A DNA stretch of 32,467 nucleotides from Bacteroidales bacterium (GTDB lineage Bacteria; Bacteroidota; Bacteroidia; Bacteroidales; FEN-979), in the NCBI GenBank assembly GCA_017882335.1, contig JADGPR010000032.1:1-32467 (forward strand), written 5' to 3'. Below are positions 32,338 through 32,467 of this stretch, piece by piece. How positions within the stretch are numbered: the stretch's first letter is position 1; every line of letters starts with the position of its first letter. The position numbers and the translations under genes are program-made. Under the pieces are notes generated by a model that saw only the letters and a program-made list of their open reading frames with translations, was not told the DNA's origin and searched no databases.

Positions 32338-32466
32338 CTAAACTTTCATTTTATGGATAATCCAATTTGTTACCCATTGATGGGAACATAGCTTAAAAAT
32401 AATATTCTTCAAAAATGGAAATCTTAGTAGAATACGCATCACAAAATAATTTCTTGATAATTCACG
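32338..32466 (-). CDS. C-terminal end of an unknown protein, 5' end outside window
   Basis: A minus-strand frame is open from the right edge to a TAG at 32338-32340 (42 residues), including RILLRFPFLKNIIFKLC and TNWIIHKMKV. It is basic and hydrophobic. I cannot name the family, and it may be chance. If real, its stop lies eight bases upstream of the open frame of the 31926 fragment. Confidence 0.3.
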   Translation of the reverse strand, partial: RELSRNYFVMRILLRFPFLKNIIFKLCSHQWVTNWIIHKMKV

Positions 32467-32467
32467 A

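Overview
The window reads as a chromosome segment of a Bacteroidota bacterium, probably an environmental Bacteroidales-like lineage. The evidence is internal. Two proteins end in type IX secretion (T9SS) sorting domains. Lipoproteins carry the SCKKK-type lipobox common in this phylum. Several promoters match TTTG-N19/20-TAnnTTTG, and Shine-Dalgarno sequences are weak or absent. I see no rRNA, CRISPR array, transposase or integrase. One tRNA is present.

Positions 1-18320 are mostly housekeeping genes. A universal stress protein runs off the left edge (minus). ruvB and queG follow on the plus strand with a small secreted protein. A hairpin-rich intergenic block at 3646-4098 comes next, beside a truncated signal-peptide ORF. 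The minus-strand group polyprenyl synthase, beta-barrel protein, ubiX suggests quinone biosynthesis. A radical SAM protein and a small protein made of four 25-residue repeats face a large B12-dependent ribonucleotide reductase (minus). A minus-strand pair follows: a 1117-residue outer-membrane propeller/barrel protein with a degenerate metalloprotease-like N-terminus, then a flavin-type oxidase-fold protein. An MBL hydrolase, a GT9 glycosyltransferase and tatD form a tight plus-strand operon, followed by ansA.

From 18316 a well-matched promoter precedes tRNA-Ser(GGA), which is followed by a strong terminator. A 1185-residue T9SS-secreted repeat protein (three FN3-like and six PKD-like repeats) occupies 18813-22370. 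After a terminator and a dispersed-repeat cluster, 22701-28919 is the accessory core. It is a minus-strand array of lipoproteins in which DUF1566 (Lcl_C-type) and FISUMP domains alternate, with an NHL-propeller lipoprotein at one end and a T9SS-tagged GH5 glycosidase inside. Five of the lipoproteins share nearly the same 25-residue leader on different folds, and some leader DNA is about 95% identical. This points to recent duplication and recombination in a family of cell-surface proteins, plausibly used for binding or degrading polysaccharide outside the cell.

The right end holds a stand-alone S9-type hydrolase, a CrtC/AttH-like lipocalin lipoprotein and fragments of at least one broken gene. 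Two copies of a 26-bp GC-rich repeat sit just past the stop codons of two successive minus-strand genes, a cassette-like layout that deserves checking.
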